Assembly: GCF_010093185.1 (NCBI RefSeq)
Contig: NZ_PDWL01000008.1
Span: 62,001-126,000, forward strand
Direction: 5' to 3'
Source of the DNA: Pseudoxanthomonas jiangsuensis
GTDB taxonomy: Bacteria; Pseudomonadota; Gammaproteobacteria; Xanthomonadales; Xanthomonadaceae
DNA: 64,000 bases
Under the pieces are notes generated by a model that was given only the letters and a program-made list of their open reading frames with translations, had not been told where the DNA came from and made no database searches. The position numbers were made by a program, and so were the translations under genes. How positions within the stretch are numbered: the first letter of the stretch is position 1; each line of letters starts with the position of its first letter. Positions 1 to 8,349 of this stretch are shown here, in pieces.

Positions 1-1003
1 CCGCCAGGGCCTGCGCGGCGAAGGCCTCGTTGAGCTCGATCCAGTCCAGCTGGTCCTTGGACAGGCCGGCCTGCTTCAGGGCCTTGGGGATCGCCGCGAT
101 CGGGCCGATGCCCATCACCTCGGGGCGCACGCCGGCCACCGAGAAGCTGACGAAGCGGGCGAGGGGCGTGAGGCCGTAGTCCTTGATCGCCTGCTCGGAG
201 GCCAGCAGCACCGCGCCGGCGCCGTCGCTCATCTGCGAGGAGTTGCCGGCGGTGACGCTGCCGCCGAACTGGCCGTTGCGGAACACCGGGCGCAGCCGGG
301 CCAGGCCTTCCAGCGAGGTGTCCGCCCGCGGGCCCTCGTCGGTGTCCACCCGCTTCTTCTTCAGTTGGATGGTGTTGCCGGCCAGGTCGGGCAGGTGCGA
401 GAGGATCTCGTACGGGCTTATCTCGTCGCGGAACTCGCCGGCCGCGATCGCCGCCAGCGCCTTCTGGTGCGAGGCCACGGCGAACGCGTCCTGCTGTTCG
501 CGCGAGACCTTCCACTCCTGCGCGACCTTCTCGGCGGTGATGCCCATGCCGTAGGCGATGGCGACGTGGTCGTCCTTGAACACGGACGGGGACAGGGCGA
601 CCTTGTTGCCCATCATCGGCACCATCGACATCGACTCGGTGCCGCCGGCCAGCATCAGGTCGGCGTTGCCCAGGCGGATCTGGTCGGCGGCCATGGCCAC
701 CGCCTGCAGGCCCGAGGAGCAGAAGCGGTTGACGGTCTGCGCGGCCACGGTATCCGGCAGGCCGGCCAGCAGCACGCCGATGCGGGCCACGTTCATGCCC
801 TGCTCGCCCTCGGGCATGGCGCAGCCGATGATGGCGTCGTCGATGCGGTCGAGGTCGATGCCCGGCGCCTGCGCGACCACGGCCTTGAGCACGTGGGCGA
901 GCATGTCGTCGGGACGGGTGTTGCGGAACACGCCCTTCGGGGCCTTGCCGACCGGGGTGCGGGTGGCGGCGACGATGTAGGCGTCCTGGATCTGCTTGCT
1001 CAT
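1..1003 (-). CDS. Acetyl-CoA C-acyltransferase (thiolase), C-terminus beyond window
   Basis: Last step of beta-oxidation: thiolytic cleavage of 3-ketoacyl-CoA to acetyl-CoA and a shortened acyl-CoA. Translating the minus strand from the ATG at 1003 gives MSKQIQDAYIVAATRTPVGK, a typical thiolase start. The nucleophile loop NRFCSSG follows near residue 90, with the active-site Cys, and GGTESMS and NSSQMSDGAGA lie further on. About 334 residues are visible; the remaining third, with the His and second Cys motifs, lies before base 1. It sits 70 bp downstream of the dehydrogenase/hydratase gene in the same direction, so both subunits of a trifunctional-type complex are probably co-transcribed. The family is certain; whether it is the FadA or FadI type cannot be decided from this fragment. 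Confidence 0.93.
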   Translation of the reverse strand, partial: MSKQIQDAYIVAATRTPVGKAPKGVFRNTRPDDMLAHVLKAVVAQAPGIDLDRIDDAIIGCAMPEGEQGMNVARIGVLLAGLPDTVAAQTVNRFCSSGLQAVAMAADQIRLGNADLMLAGGTESMSMVPMMGNKVALSPSVFKDDHVAIAYGMGITAEKVAQEWKVSREQQDAFAVASHQKALAAIAAGEFRDEISPYEILSHLPDLAGNTIQLKKKRVDTDEGPRADTSLEGLARLRPVFRNGQFGGSVTAGNSSQMSDGAGAVLLASEQAIKDYGLTPLARFVSFSVAGVRPEVMGIGPIAAIPKALKQAGLSKDQLDWIELNEAFAAQALA

Positions 1004-1073
1004 GGAGTTCTCCGGAATCTGTAGTCGGGCGTTGATCGAAGCGGGCGCGCCGGCGGCGCGCCGCGGTTCCGGA

Positions 1074-3446
1074 TCAGTTCCTCAGCGGCTTGCCCGTCTT
1101 GAGCATGTGGCCGATGCGCGCCTGGGTCTTTTCCTGCTGCGCCAGCTCGACGAAGTGCCTGCGCTCGAGGGTGAGCAACCACTCCTCGTCGACCAGGGCG
1201 CCGCGGTCGATCTCGCCGCCGCTCAGCACCGTGGCGATGCGGGTGGCGATCTCGTCGTCGTACGGGCTGATGAAGTAGCCCTCGAGCATGTTCACCAGCA
1301 GCATGCGGAAGGTGGCGATGCCGACGTCGCCGGCGGCCTGGACGCGGCGCGCCGGCAGCGGCGGGCGGTAGCCGGCCTCGGCCAGGGCGCGCGCCTCGGC
1401 CTTGGCCACGTGCAGCAGTTCGAAGGCGTTGAACACCACCTTGTCGTCCGGGCGCATCAGGCCCAGTTCCTTGGCTTCCAGGGCCGAGGCCGAGACCTTG
1501 GCCATGGCCACCGTCTCGAAGGTCTTCTTCAGCTCGGCGAAGACGTCGCCGCCGGGGCCGGCCGCGCGCGAGGCGCGCACCGCCAGTTCCTTCAGGCCGC
1601 CGCCGGCCGGGAGCAGGCCCACGCCGGCCTCGACCAGGCCGATGTAGCTCTCCAGGTGGGCCACGGTGCGGGCGCTGTGCATCTGGAACTCGCAGCCGCC
1701 TCCCAGGGCCAGGCCGCGCACGGCCGCCACCACCGGCACCAGCGCGTACTTGATCCGCTGGCTGGTGCGCTGGAAGTTGGCGACCATCGCCTCGAACGCG
1801 TCGACCCTGCCGGCCTGCAGCAGGCCCAGCGCGCCGGCCAGGTCGGCACCGGCGGAGAAGGGCTCCTTCTGCTGCCAGATCACCAGGCCCTGGAAGTCGC
1901 GCTCGGCGATCGAGATCGCTTCCTGCAGGCCGTCCAGCACGTGGTCGGAGACGGTGTTCATCTTCGTCTTGAAGCTGACCACCGCGATGCCGTCGCCGTC
2001 GTGCCACAGGCGCACGCCGTCGTTCTCGTAGACGGTGGTGCCCGGGTCGAAGGTCTCGCCCAGCAGCGGGTCGGGGAAGCGCTGGCGCTGGTAGACCGGA
2101 AGGGCGGAGCGGGGCACCAGCCTGTCCTCGGCCGGGCTGTAGCTGCCGGCGGCGGCGTGCACGCCTTCGCGGCCGTCCAGCACCCACGCCGGCAAAGGAG
2201 CATCGCTCATGGCCTTGCCGGCAGCGATGTCGTCGGCGATCCACTGCGCCACCTGCTTCCAGCCGGCGGCCTGCCAGGTCTCGAACGGGCCCAGCGACCA
2301 GCCGTAGCCCCAGCGGATGGCCAGGTCGACGTCGCGCGCGGTCTGGGCGATGTCGGCCAGGTGATAGGCGCTGTAGTGGAACAGGTCGCGGAACGCGGCC
2401 CACAGGAACTGCGCCTGCGGGTGCGCGCTTTCGCGCAGCTTGGCGAATTTCTCGGCGGGGGTCTTGATCTTCAGGATCTCGACCACCTCGTCGGCGGCCT
2501 TGCGGTCGGCCTGGCGATAGTCCTGCTTCTCAAGGTCCAGGACGTTGATGTCCTTGCCGACCTTGCGGAAGATCCCGGCGCCGGCCTTCTGCCCCAGCGC
2601 GCCCTTGGCGATCAGCGCCTGCAGCCATTCCGGCGCATTGAAGTACTTGTGCCAGGGGTCGTCCGGCAGGGTGTCGGCCATGGTCTTGATGACGTGGGCC
2701 ATGGTGTCCAGGCCGACCACGTCGGAGGTGCGGTAGGTGGCCGACTTCGGCCGCCCGACCAGCGGGCCGGTCAGGGCGTCGACCTCGTCGAAGCCCAGGC
2801 CGAACTGGCGGGTGTGGTGGATCACCGACAGGATCGAGAACACGCCGATGCGGTTGCCGATGAAGTTCGGGGTGTCCTTGGCGTAGACCACGCCCTTGCC
2901 CAGGTTCGTGGTCAGGAAGGTTTCCAGGCCTTCCAGCACGGATTTGTCGGTGGTGGTGGCCGGGATCAGCTCGGCCAGGTGCATGTAGCGCGGCGGGTTG
3001 AAGAAGTGCACGCCGCAGAACCGGTGGCGCAGCTGCTCGGGCAGCACCCCGGCCAGCGCATTGATGCCCAGGCCCGAGGTGTTGGAGGCCAGCACCGCGT
3101 GGTCGGCCACGAACGGGGCGATCTTCCTGTACAGGTCCTGCTTCCAGTCCATCCGTTCGGCGATGGCCTCGATGATCAGGTCGCAGTCGCGCAGCTGCTC
3201 CAGGCCGGTGTCGTAGTCGGCCGCGGCGATCGCTTCGGCCAGGCCCTTGCCGGCCAGCGGGGCGGGGCTGAGCTTGCCGAGGTTGGCGATCGCCTTCAGG
3301 ACCACGCCGTTGGACGGGCCCTCCTTGGCCGCCAGGTCGAACAGGACCGTGTCCACGCCGGCGTTGGTGAGGTGGGCGGCGATCTGCGCGCCCATGACGC
3401 CGGCGCCGAGGACGGCGGCACGGCGTACAAGCAGTTTCTCGGACAT
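1074..3446 (-). CDS. 3-hydroxyacyl-CoA dehydrogenase / enoyl-CoA hydratase fusion, FadN-like domain order
   Basis: Bifunctional beta-oxidation enzyme of about 790 aa. The N-terminal Rossmann domain begins with VLGAGVMGAQIAAHL (GxGxxG), followed by the 3HCDH C-terminal domains (GFDEVDALTG, VGLDTMAHV). The crotonase-fold hydratase is at the C-terminal side (about residues 480-720), with GGGCEFQMHSA and VEAGVGLLPAGGG carrying the expected catalytic Glu. This order, dehydrogenase first, is the reverse of E. coli FadB/FadJ and matches Bacillus FadN and related proteins. The ATG at 3446 is preferred because AAGGG lies 9 nt upstream; an in-frame TTG at 3455 would abut that Shine-Dalgarno sequence. 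The gene starts 27 bp after the TetR gene and precedes the thiolase, giving an operon repressor-dehydrogenase/hydratase-thiolase. Confidence 0.93.
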   Translation of the reverse strand: MSEKLLVRRAAVLGAGVMGAQIAAHLTNAGVDTVLFDLAAKEGPSNGVVLKAIANLGKLSPAPLAGKGLAEAIAAADYDTGLEQLRDCDLIIEAIAERMDWKQDLYRKIAPFVADHAVLASNTSGLGINALAGVLPEQLRHRFCGVHFFNPPRYMHLAELIPATTTDKSVLEGLETFLTTNLGKGVVYAKDTPNFIGNRIGVFSILSVIHHTRQFGLGFDEVDALTGPLVGRPKSATYRTSDVVGLDTMAHVIKTMADTLPDDPWHKYFNAPEWLQALIAKGALGQKAGAGIFRKVGKDINVLDLEKQDYRQADRKAADEVVEILKIKTPAEKFAKLRESAHPQAQFLWAAFRDLFHYSAYHLADIAQTARDVDLAIRWGYGWSLGPFETWQAAGWKQVAQWIADDIAAGKAMSDAPLPAWVLDGREGVHAAAGSYSPAEDRLVPRSALPVYQRQRFPDPLLGETFDPGTTVYENDGVRLWHDGDGIAVVSFKTKMNTVSDHVLDGLQEAISIAERDFQGLVIWQQKEPFSAGADLAGALGLLQAGRVDAFEAMVANFQRTSQRIKYALVPVVAAVRGLALGGGCEFQMHSARTVAHLESYIGLVEAGVGLLPAGGGLKELAVRASRAAGPGGDVFAELKKTFETVAMAKVSASALEAKELGLMRPDDKVVFNAFELLHVAKAEARALAEAGYRPPLPARRVQAAGDVGIATFRMLLVNMLEGYFISPYDDEIATRIATVLSGGEIDRGALVDEEWLLTLERRHFVELAQQEKTQARIGHMLKTGKPLRN

Positions 3447-3473
3447 GTCTTGCAACCCTTTGATTGACTGGGA

Positions 3474-4103
3474 TTACTGGGCCGGGGCCTGGAGGCCGGC
3501 GGCGGCGAAACGGATGAGTTCGCGGGCGGCCCGCGCGCGGTGGGTGGCCTCGCTGGCGCCGGCCGGGCGCTTGATCAGGCCGAAGTCGGACATCGCGTAG
3601 GTCAGGGCGCCGGCCAGGAAATCCAGGCGCCAGTACAGGGTCTCCTTGTCCAGCCCGGGCAGGCAGGCCGACAAGGCCTTGCCGAACTCGCGCAGGACAT
3701 GGCCGTAGTGGTCGGACAGGAACTTGCGCAGGCTCTCGTTGTGCTCGGCGTAGGCGCGGGCGATCACCCGCACGAACGAGGCGCCGCCGTTGCGGTCCTG
3801 GGCCAGGGCCAGGGCCGGCTCGATGAAGGCGGCCAGGACCGGCTCCAGCTGGCCGGGGCGCTCGCGCAGGGCGCCTTCCAGCTGCTCCAGGCGCTGGGCG
3901 GTCATCCCGTCCATGCGCCGGCGGAAGACCTCGTTGACCAGATTTTCCTTGGAACCGAAGTGGTAGTTGACCGCGGCGATGTTGACCGCCGCCAGACTGG
4001 TGACCTGGCGCAGGGAGGTGCCGGCGAAGCCGTGCTGGGCGAACAGCTCCTCGGCCGCGCCGAGGATCCGGTCCTTGGTGGAGAAGTGTGCGGGCCTGCC
4101 CAT
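3474..4103 (-). CDS. TetR-family regulator of fatty-acid degradation, PsrA-like
   Basis: Transcriptional repressor of about 209 aa. The N-terminal helix-turn-helix runs over residues 10-55 and ends in VNYHFGSKENLVNEVFRRRM, the recognition-helix region seen in PsrA/CerR-type TetR proteins. The C-terminal part is a generic ligand-binding domain. It is first in the operon with the dehydrogenase/hydratase and thiolase genes, so a long-chain fatty acid or acyl-CoA is the likely inducer (inference). The ATG at 4103 (MGRPAHFSTKD) fits the family; an in-frame TTG at 4133 would lie on top of the operator-like inverted repeat and is less likely. The operator at 4131-4144 suggests autoregulation. Confidence 0.85.
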   Translation of the reverse strand: MGRPAHFSTKDRILGAAEELFAQHGFAGTSLRQVTSLAAVNIAAVNYHFGSKENLVNEVFRRRMDGMTAQRLEQLEGALRERPGQLEPVLAAFIEPALALAQDRNGGASFVRVIARAYAEHNESLRKFLSDHYGHVLREFGKALSACLPGLDKETLYWRLDFLAGALTYAMSDFGLIKRPAGASEATHRARAARELIRFAAAGLQAPAQ

Positions 4104-4130
4104 GGAGGCTTGGGGTCCTGGAGAGTGAAT

Positions 4131-4144
4131 CAAACGATTGTTTT
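4131..4144. promoter_or_regulatory. PsrA-type operator (CAAAC-N4-GTTTT)
   Basis: CAAAC, four bases, GTTTT lies about 28 bp before the ATG of the TetR gene. The inner arms AAAC/GTTT are a perfect inverted repeat. The published Pseudomonas PsrA consensus is (G/C)AAAC-N2-4-GTTT(G/C); this site deviates only in the last base. Its place just upstream of a PsrA-like gene at the head of a beta-oxidation operon suggests autorepression of the whole operon. Binding is inferred. Confidence 0.6.
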
Positions 4145-4198
4145 ATCCTGGACCCGGCCTGTCCCCCTGTCATTTTGCGGTGCAGCATCCCAGCCGGC

Positions 4199-4227
4199 CT
4201 GCAAACTTGCGGGCGGAATGTTAGAAT
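4199..4227 (+). promoter_or_regulatory. Candidate sigma-70 promoter of ndk
   Basis: CTGCAA at 4199-4204 and TAGAAT at 4222-4227 are separated by 17 bp. Transcription would start near 4234, about 100 nt before the ndk ATG, so the leader would include the hairpin at 4251-4273. Confidence 0.45.
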
Positions 4228-4250
4228 CCCGCTACGCATTCGAAGCTAAG

Positions 4251-4273
4251 CCCGCGTCCCCACGCGGGTTTTT
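4251..4273 (+). terminator. Intrinsic-terminator-like hairpin in the ndk leader
   Basis: CCCGCGT, four-base loop, ACGCGGG, then TTTTT: a 7-bp GC-rich stem followed by five T. It lies between the candidate ndk promoter and the ndk ATG, with no plus-strand gene before it to terminate. It could act as an attenuator of ndk, or mark the end of a short unannotated transcript. Confidence 0.55.
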
Positions 4274-4333
4274 CGTGCTACCTTGCGGACCGTCCTGGTC
4301 CGGAACCCTTCATCCGTTACTAGAGAAGAAGTC

Positions 4334-4759
4334 ATGGCGCTGGAGCGCACCCTTTCGATCGTCAAGCCCGATGCCGTCGCCAAGAACGTCATCGGCGAAA
4401 TCTATTCCCGCTTCGAGAAGGCCGGCCTGAAGGTCGTGGCCGCCAAGTACAAGCAGCTGTCGCGCCGCGAGGCCGAGGGCTTCTACGCCGTGCACCGCGA
4501 GCGTCCGTTCTTCAACGCGCTGGTCGAGTTCATGATCTCCGGCCCGGTGATGATCCAGGTGCTGGAAGGCGAGAACGCCGTGGTCGCGCACCGCGAGCTG
4601 CTCGGCGCCACCAACCCGAAGGATGCGGCCCCGGGCACCATCCGCGCCGACTTCGCCGAGTCGATCGACGCCAACGCCGCCCACGGTTCGGATTCGGTCG
4701 AGAACGCCGCGATCGAGGTCGCGTACTTCTTCGCCGCGACCGAAGTGGTTTCGCGCTGA
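4334..4759 (+). CDS. ndk: Nucleoside diphosphate kinase
   Basis: Cytosolic enzyme moving the gamma-phosphate of ATP to nucleoside diphosphates by a phospho-His ping-pong mechanism. It is 141 aa, the usual length. The N-terminus [15 protein letters not shown] and the active-site segment ANAAHGSDS with the catalytic His at residue 117 are diagnostic. The ATG at 4334 is chosen because family members start at MALERTLS; an upstream in-frame ATG at 4283 lies just past the leader hairpin and would add 17 unrelated residues. A purine-rich GAGAAGAAG precedes the start. rlmN begins 18 bp after its stop. Confidence 0.98.
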   Translation: MALERTLSIVKPDAVAKNVIGEIYSRFEKAGLKVVAAKYKQLSRREAEGFYAVHRERPFFNALVEFMISGPVMIQVLEGENAVVAHRELLGATNPKDAAPGTIRADFAESIDANAAHGSDSVENAAIEVAYFFAATEVVSR

Positions 4760-4777
4760 GCGCAGGCGGATAGGGAC

Positions 4778-6004
4778 GTGGCCGGACTGCAGCCGATTCC
4801 GAGCGTGACCACCACCGGCGACACGGTCGCCGGTGGCGGGTCCGCGCGCCAGAATCTGCTCGACCTGGACCGCGAGGGCCTGGAGCGCTTCTTCGCCGAG
4901 ACCCTCGGCGAGCAGCGCTACCGTGCCCACCAGGTGATGAAGTGGATCCACCACCGCTACGTCACCGACTTCGACCAGATGACCGACCTCGGCAAGGCGC
5001 TGCGGGCCAAGCTGCACGCGCATGCCGAGGTCGTCGTCCCCAACGTCGTGTTCGACAAGCCCTCCGCCGACGGCACCCACAAGTGGCTGCTGGCGATGGG
5101 GCAGGATGGCAAGAACGCGATCGAGACCGTCTACATCCCCGACAAGGGGCGCGGCACCCTGTGCGTGTCCTCGCAGGTGGGTTGCGGACTGAACTGCACG
5201 TTCTGCTCCACGGCCACCCAGGGCTTCAACCGCAACCTGACGACCGCCGAGATCATCGGCCAGGTCTGGGTCGCCGCCCGCCACCTGGGCAATGTGCCGC
5301 ACCAGCAGCGCCGCCTCACCAACGTGGTGATGATGGGCATGGGCGAGCCGCTGATGAACTTCGACAACGTCGTGTGCGCGATGAGCGTGATGCGCGACGA
5401 CCTGGGCTACGGCCTGGCCAACAAGCGGGTGACCCTGTCGACCTCCGGCCTGGTGCCGCAGATCGACCGACTGTCCAGCGAGAGCGACGTGTCGCTGGCG
5501 GTGTCGCTGCACGCGCCCAACGATGCGCTGCGCGAGACCCTGGTTCCGCTCAACCGGAAGTACCCGATCGCCGAGTTGATGGCCTCCTGCGCGCGCTACC
5601 TGCGGGCGAACAAGAAGCGCGACTCGGTGACGTTCGAATACACCCTGATGAAGGGCATCAACGACCAGCCCGAACATGCCCGCCAGCTGGCGCGGTTGAT
5701 GCGCCAGTTCGACAACGCGGTGCAGGCGCGCGATTCGGGCAAGGTCAACCTGATCCCGTTCAATCCCTTCCCGGGCACCCGCTACGAGCGCTCGGACGAG
5801 GTGCAGATCCGCGCCTTCCAGAAGATCCTGCTCGACTCGCAGGTGCTGACCATGGTCCGCCGCACCCGAGGCGACGACATCGACGCGGCCTGCGGCCAGC
5901 TCAAGGGCCAGGTCATGGACCGGACCCGGCGCCAGGCCGAGTTCCAGCGCAGCCTGCGAAGCCACCCGTCCGATGGGCAGGTCGAGGGCAATGCGGGGGC
6001 CTGA
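4778..6004 (+). CDS. rlmN: Dual-specificity 23S rRNA/tRNA adenine-C2 methyltransferase RlmN
   Basis: Radical-SAM enzyme that methylates C2 of A2503 in 23S rRNA and A37 in some tRNAs. The cluster-binding motif is CGLNCTFC (Cys 136, 140, 143), followed by [34 protein letters not shown] is the SAM-binding GEP motif, and CG(Q)LKG near the C-terminus carries the mechanistic Cys. It is 408 aa, slightly longer than E. coli RlmN because of an N-terminal extension of about 25 residues. Start is a GTG at 4778; no ATG occurs in frame before the conserved core. The gene overlaps the start of the following lipoprotein gene. Confidence 0.96.
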   Translation: MAGLQPIPSVTTTGDTVAGGGSARQNLLDLDREGLERFFAETLGEQRYRAHQVMKWIHHRYVTDFDQMTDLGKALRAKLHAHAEVVVPNVVFDKPSADGTHKWLLAMGQDGKNAIETVYIPDKGRGTLCVSSQVGCGLNCTFCSTATQGFNRNLTTAEIIGQVWVAARHLGNVPHQQRRLTNVVMMGMGEPLMNFDNVVCAMSVMRDDLGYGLANKRVTLSTSGLVPQIDRLSSESDVSLAVSLHAPNDALRETLVPLNRKYPIAELMASCARYLRANKKRDSVTFEYTLMKGINDQPEHARQLARLMRQFDNAVQARDSGKVNLIPFNPFPGTRYERSDEVQIRAFQKILLDSQVLTMVRRTRGDDIDAACGQLKGQVMDRTRRQAEFQRSLRSHPSDGQVEGNAGA

Positions 6005-6803
6005 GTTTCCGCTGCTCCTGACCTGCTGCGTGCTGCTGCTGGCGGCGTGCTCGAAATCGCCGGCGATCAAGCCGCCCCGGATCAAGGGCGTGGAGGAGGT
6101 CACCGAGGTCCGTCGCTTCGAGGACGGCCAGGACACGCGCCGCAGGGTGCAGATCCGCGACATGCTGGGCCTGGCCGCGCAGCGCTTCGCCAGCGGCGAC
6201 CTGACCGAGGCCGAGAGGCAGGCTCACAAGGTGCTGAAGCTGGATCCGGCCACGGCCGATGCCCACACCCTGCTGGGTGCCGTCGAGGACCGTCGCGGCA
6301 ATGCCGGCGCGGCGGGCGAGTACTACCGGCGCGCGGCCGAGCTGGCGCCGCAGCGCGGCGACGTGCTCAACAACTACGGTGCCTGGCTGTGCGGCAACGG
6401 CTACCCGGCCGAGGCCCTGGTCTGGTTCGACCGGGCCCTGCAGGCGCCCGCCTACCGGCAGCCGGGCTCGGCGCTGGCCAATGCCGGCGGCTGCGCCCTG
6501 CGCAGCGGGCAGGCCGAACGCGCCGGCAGCGACCTGCGCAAGGCGCTGGAGCTGGAGCCCGCCAATCCCTACGCGCTGGCGAGCATGGCCGAGCTCCAGT
6601 ACCAGCAAGGGCAATACCTGTCGGCGCGCGCCTTCAACCAGCGCCGGCTGGCGGCTGCGCCGGCCGATGCATCCGTGTTACAACTCGCTGTCAAGATCGA
6701 AGAAAGGCTCGGCGACAGGGTGGCCGCCGGCCGATACCAACAGCGGCTGAGGGCGGAGTTCCCGCAGGCCGTCACTGCGAATTCCGGGGAAGATCCACAG
6801 TGA
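5991..6803 (+). CDS. pilF: Type IV pilus biogenesis TPR lipoprotein PilF/PilW
   Basis: Outer-membrane pilotin-like lipoprotein for type IV pilus secretin assembly. It has a short signal peptide ending in the lipobox LLAAC, with lipidated Cys near residue 20. Tandem tetratricopeptide repeats follow ([36 protein letters not shown] units, [17 protein letters not shown]). About 270 aa from the ATG at 5991; an in-frame ATG at 5973 would add six residues before the signal peptide. Its start overlaps rlmN by 14 bp and its end overlaps the rodZ GTG by 4 bp, so the three genes are translationally coupled. The position between rlmN and rodZ is conserved in gammaproteobacteria. Confidence 0.88.
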   Translation: MRGPEFPLLLTCCVLLLAACSKSPAIKPPRIKGVEEVTEVRRFEDGQDTRRRVQIRDMLGLAAQRFASGDLTEAERQAHKVLKLDPATADAHTLLGAVEDRRGNAGAAGEYYRRAAELAPQRGDVLNNYGAWLCGNGYPAEALVWFDRALQAPAYRQPGSALANAGGCALRSGQAERAGSDLRKALELEPANPYALASMAELQYQQGQYLSARAFNQRRLAAAPADASVLQLAVKIEERLGDRVAAGRYQQRLRAEFPQAVTANSGEDPQ

Positions 6804-7654
6804 TCCAAGAGTCCAACGCGAACGTCCGCGGTGATGCGCGGGGGGGCGGAGAGCGGTTGCGCGAGGCGCGGCTGGCGGCGGGGCTGGGGCTGCAGGAAGT
6901 GGCGGCGCGCCTGCGCATGCCGGTCCGGGTGGTCGAGGCCCTGGAGCAGGGGCGCTGGCAGGACATCGGCGCGCCGGTGTTCGTCCGCGGCCAGCTGCGC
7001 AGCTATGCCAGATTGCTGGACGTGGACCTGGGCGCCTTGCTCGAGACCGAGGTCGCCCCGGTCGTGCCGGTGGACCTTGTCAGCCATGCCCATACCCCGC
7101 GCTTCCAGCGGGTGATGGAGAGCGCCGGCCGGCGCGCGGTCTACGTGGTGATCACCGCCGCGATCGCGGTACCGGTGTGGCTGGCCACGCGCTCGCACTT
7201 CGCCGATGCACCGCCGGCCACCGCCTCGCTGGATGCGGTCCCGCCGGCGCCCGCTGCCGGCTCGCCTTCGCCGGAGGCGGCGACAACCGCCACCGTGGCC
7301 CAGCTTCCGCCTGCGCCTGCCGCGGCCAGGGAAACCGCGCCCTACGTGGCCTCGCTGGCGCCGCCGGTCGGCCGCGGCCAGGCATCGTCCGCCAACACCC
7401 TGGAACTGGCGTTCTCCGGCGAAAGCTGGATGCAGGTGACCGGCCGCGACGGCCGGGTCATCGAGCAGGCACTGATGCGCGAGGGCGAAAGCCGCAGCTT
7501 CGCCGCCGCCGACGTCGGCAGCGTCAAGCTCGGCAATGCCGCGGTGGTACGCGTTCAGCAAGCCGGCAGTATTGTGGATCTGGCGCCGTACCGGCGGGCG
7601 AACGTGGCCCGCTTTGCGGTATCCTCTGACGGCTCCGTGGCGCCGGCCGAATAG
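6800..7654 (+). CDS. rodZ: RodZ-like HTH/transmembrane cytoskeletal protein
   Basis: Cell-shape protein linking MreB filaments to the membrane. Domains in order: a Cro/CI-type HTH (about 10-75; GERLREARLAAGLGLQEVA, VFVRGQLRSYARLLDVD), a single transmembrane segment near residues 115-135 (VYVVITAAIAVPVWLA), an Ala/Pro-rich linker, and a C-terminal DUF4115 beta domain (LELAFSGESWMQVTGRDG). It is 284 aa. The GTG start at 6800 overlaps the pilF stop and has GGGGAAG about 8 nt upstream; no ATG is available near the HTH. In E. coli and, as I recall, other xanthomonads ispG follows here; in this window yfgM follows directly. Confidence 0.88.
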   Translation: MIQESNANVRGDARGGGERLREARLAAGLGLQEVAARLRMPVRVVEALEQGRWQDIGAPVFVRGQLRSYARLLDVDLGALLETEVAPVVPVDLVSHAHTPRFQRVMESAGRRAVYVVITAAIAVPVWLATRSHFADAPPATASLDAVPPAPAAGSPSPEAATTATVAQLPPAPAAARETAPYVASLAPPVGRGQASSANTLELAFSGESWMQVTGRDGRVIEQALMREGESRSFAAADVGSVKLGNAAVVRVQQAGSIVDLAPYRRANVARFAVSSDGSVAPAE

Positions 7655-7723
7655 GCCGCGCCGCGGCCTCTCCAACGCTGAAAACATGACCCCGCCGCCA
7701 TCGGCGCGGGGCAGGAATACTGC

Positions 7724-8347
7724 ATGGCAATCGACGACCTTCTGGACGAGCACGAGCAGGGCGAACGCGTCCGCAGCTGGCTGCGCAGCAATGCCCTGGT
7801 GCTGCTCGTCGGCGTGGCCCTGGGCATCGCCGCGATCTATGGCTGGCGCTGGTGGGGCGAGCGGCGCGTGCAGCAGGACCAGCAGGCGCACGCCGCGTAC
7901 GAAGCCGCGATCAAGCAGGCCGAGGCCGGTGCCGACAATGCCGGTGCCGCGCTCAAGGGCCAGCAGGGCACCTATGCGACCCTGGCCGCCCTGCGGGTGG
8001 CCAAGGCCCAGGTCGATGCCGGCAAGAACGAAGATGCGATCGCCACCCTGCGCGGCATCCAGGCCGATCCTGCGCTGGCCGCGGTGGTCCAGCAGCGCCT
8101 GGCCCAGCTGCTGGCCGCGACCGGCAAGCCGGACGAGGCGCTGAAGCTGCTGGACGGCCAGGCCGACGGCGCCGCACTCGAACTGCGTGGCGACGCGCTG
8201 GCCGTGGCCGGCAAGCGCGACCAGGCCCGCGACGAGTACGCCAAGGCGCTGGCCGCGCTCGACGTGGCTTCGCCGGCCCGCCGCCGGGTGGAGCTGAAGC
8301 TGCAGGATGCCGGTGGCCGCGTGCCCGATCCGGCGGAACCGATCTGA
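7724..8347 (+). CDS. yfgM: YfgM-like tetratricopeptide protein
   Basis: Inner-membrane protein with a periplasmic TPR domain; E. coli YfgM associates with SecYEG and periplasmic chaperones. MAIDDLLDEHEQGERVRSWLRSN leads into one transmembrane helix (ALVLLVGVALGIAAIYGWRWW, about 25-45). TPR-type helices to residue 207 follow (AATLRGIQADPALAAVVQQRLAQLL). Length equals the family's usual 205-210 aa. CAGGA lies about 9 nt before the ATG. It sits 2 bp before bamB, the conserved yfgM-bamB pair, suggesting one operon serving envelope protein export and assembly. Confidence 0.88.
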   Translation: MAIDDLLDEHEQGERVRSWLRSNALVLLVGVALGIAAIYGWRWWGERRVQQDQQAHAAYEAAIKQAEAGADNAGAALKGQQGTYATLAALRVAKAQVDAGKNEDAIATLRGIQADPALAAVVQQRLAQLLAATGKPDEALKLLDGQADGAALELRGDALAVAGKRDQARDEYAKALAALDVASPARRRVELKLQDAGGRVPDPAEPI

Positions 8348-8349
8348 AC

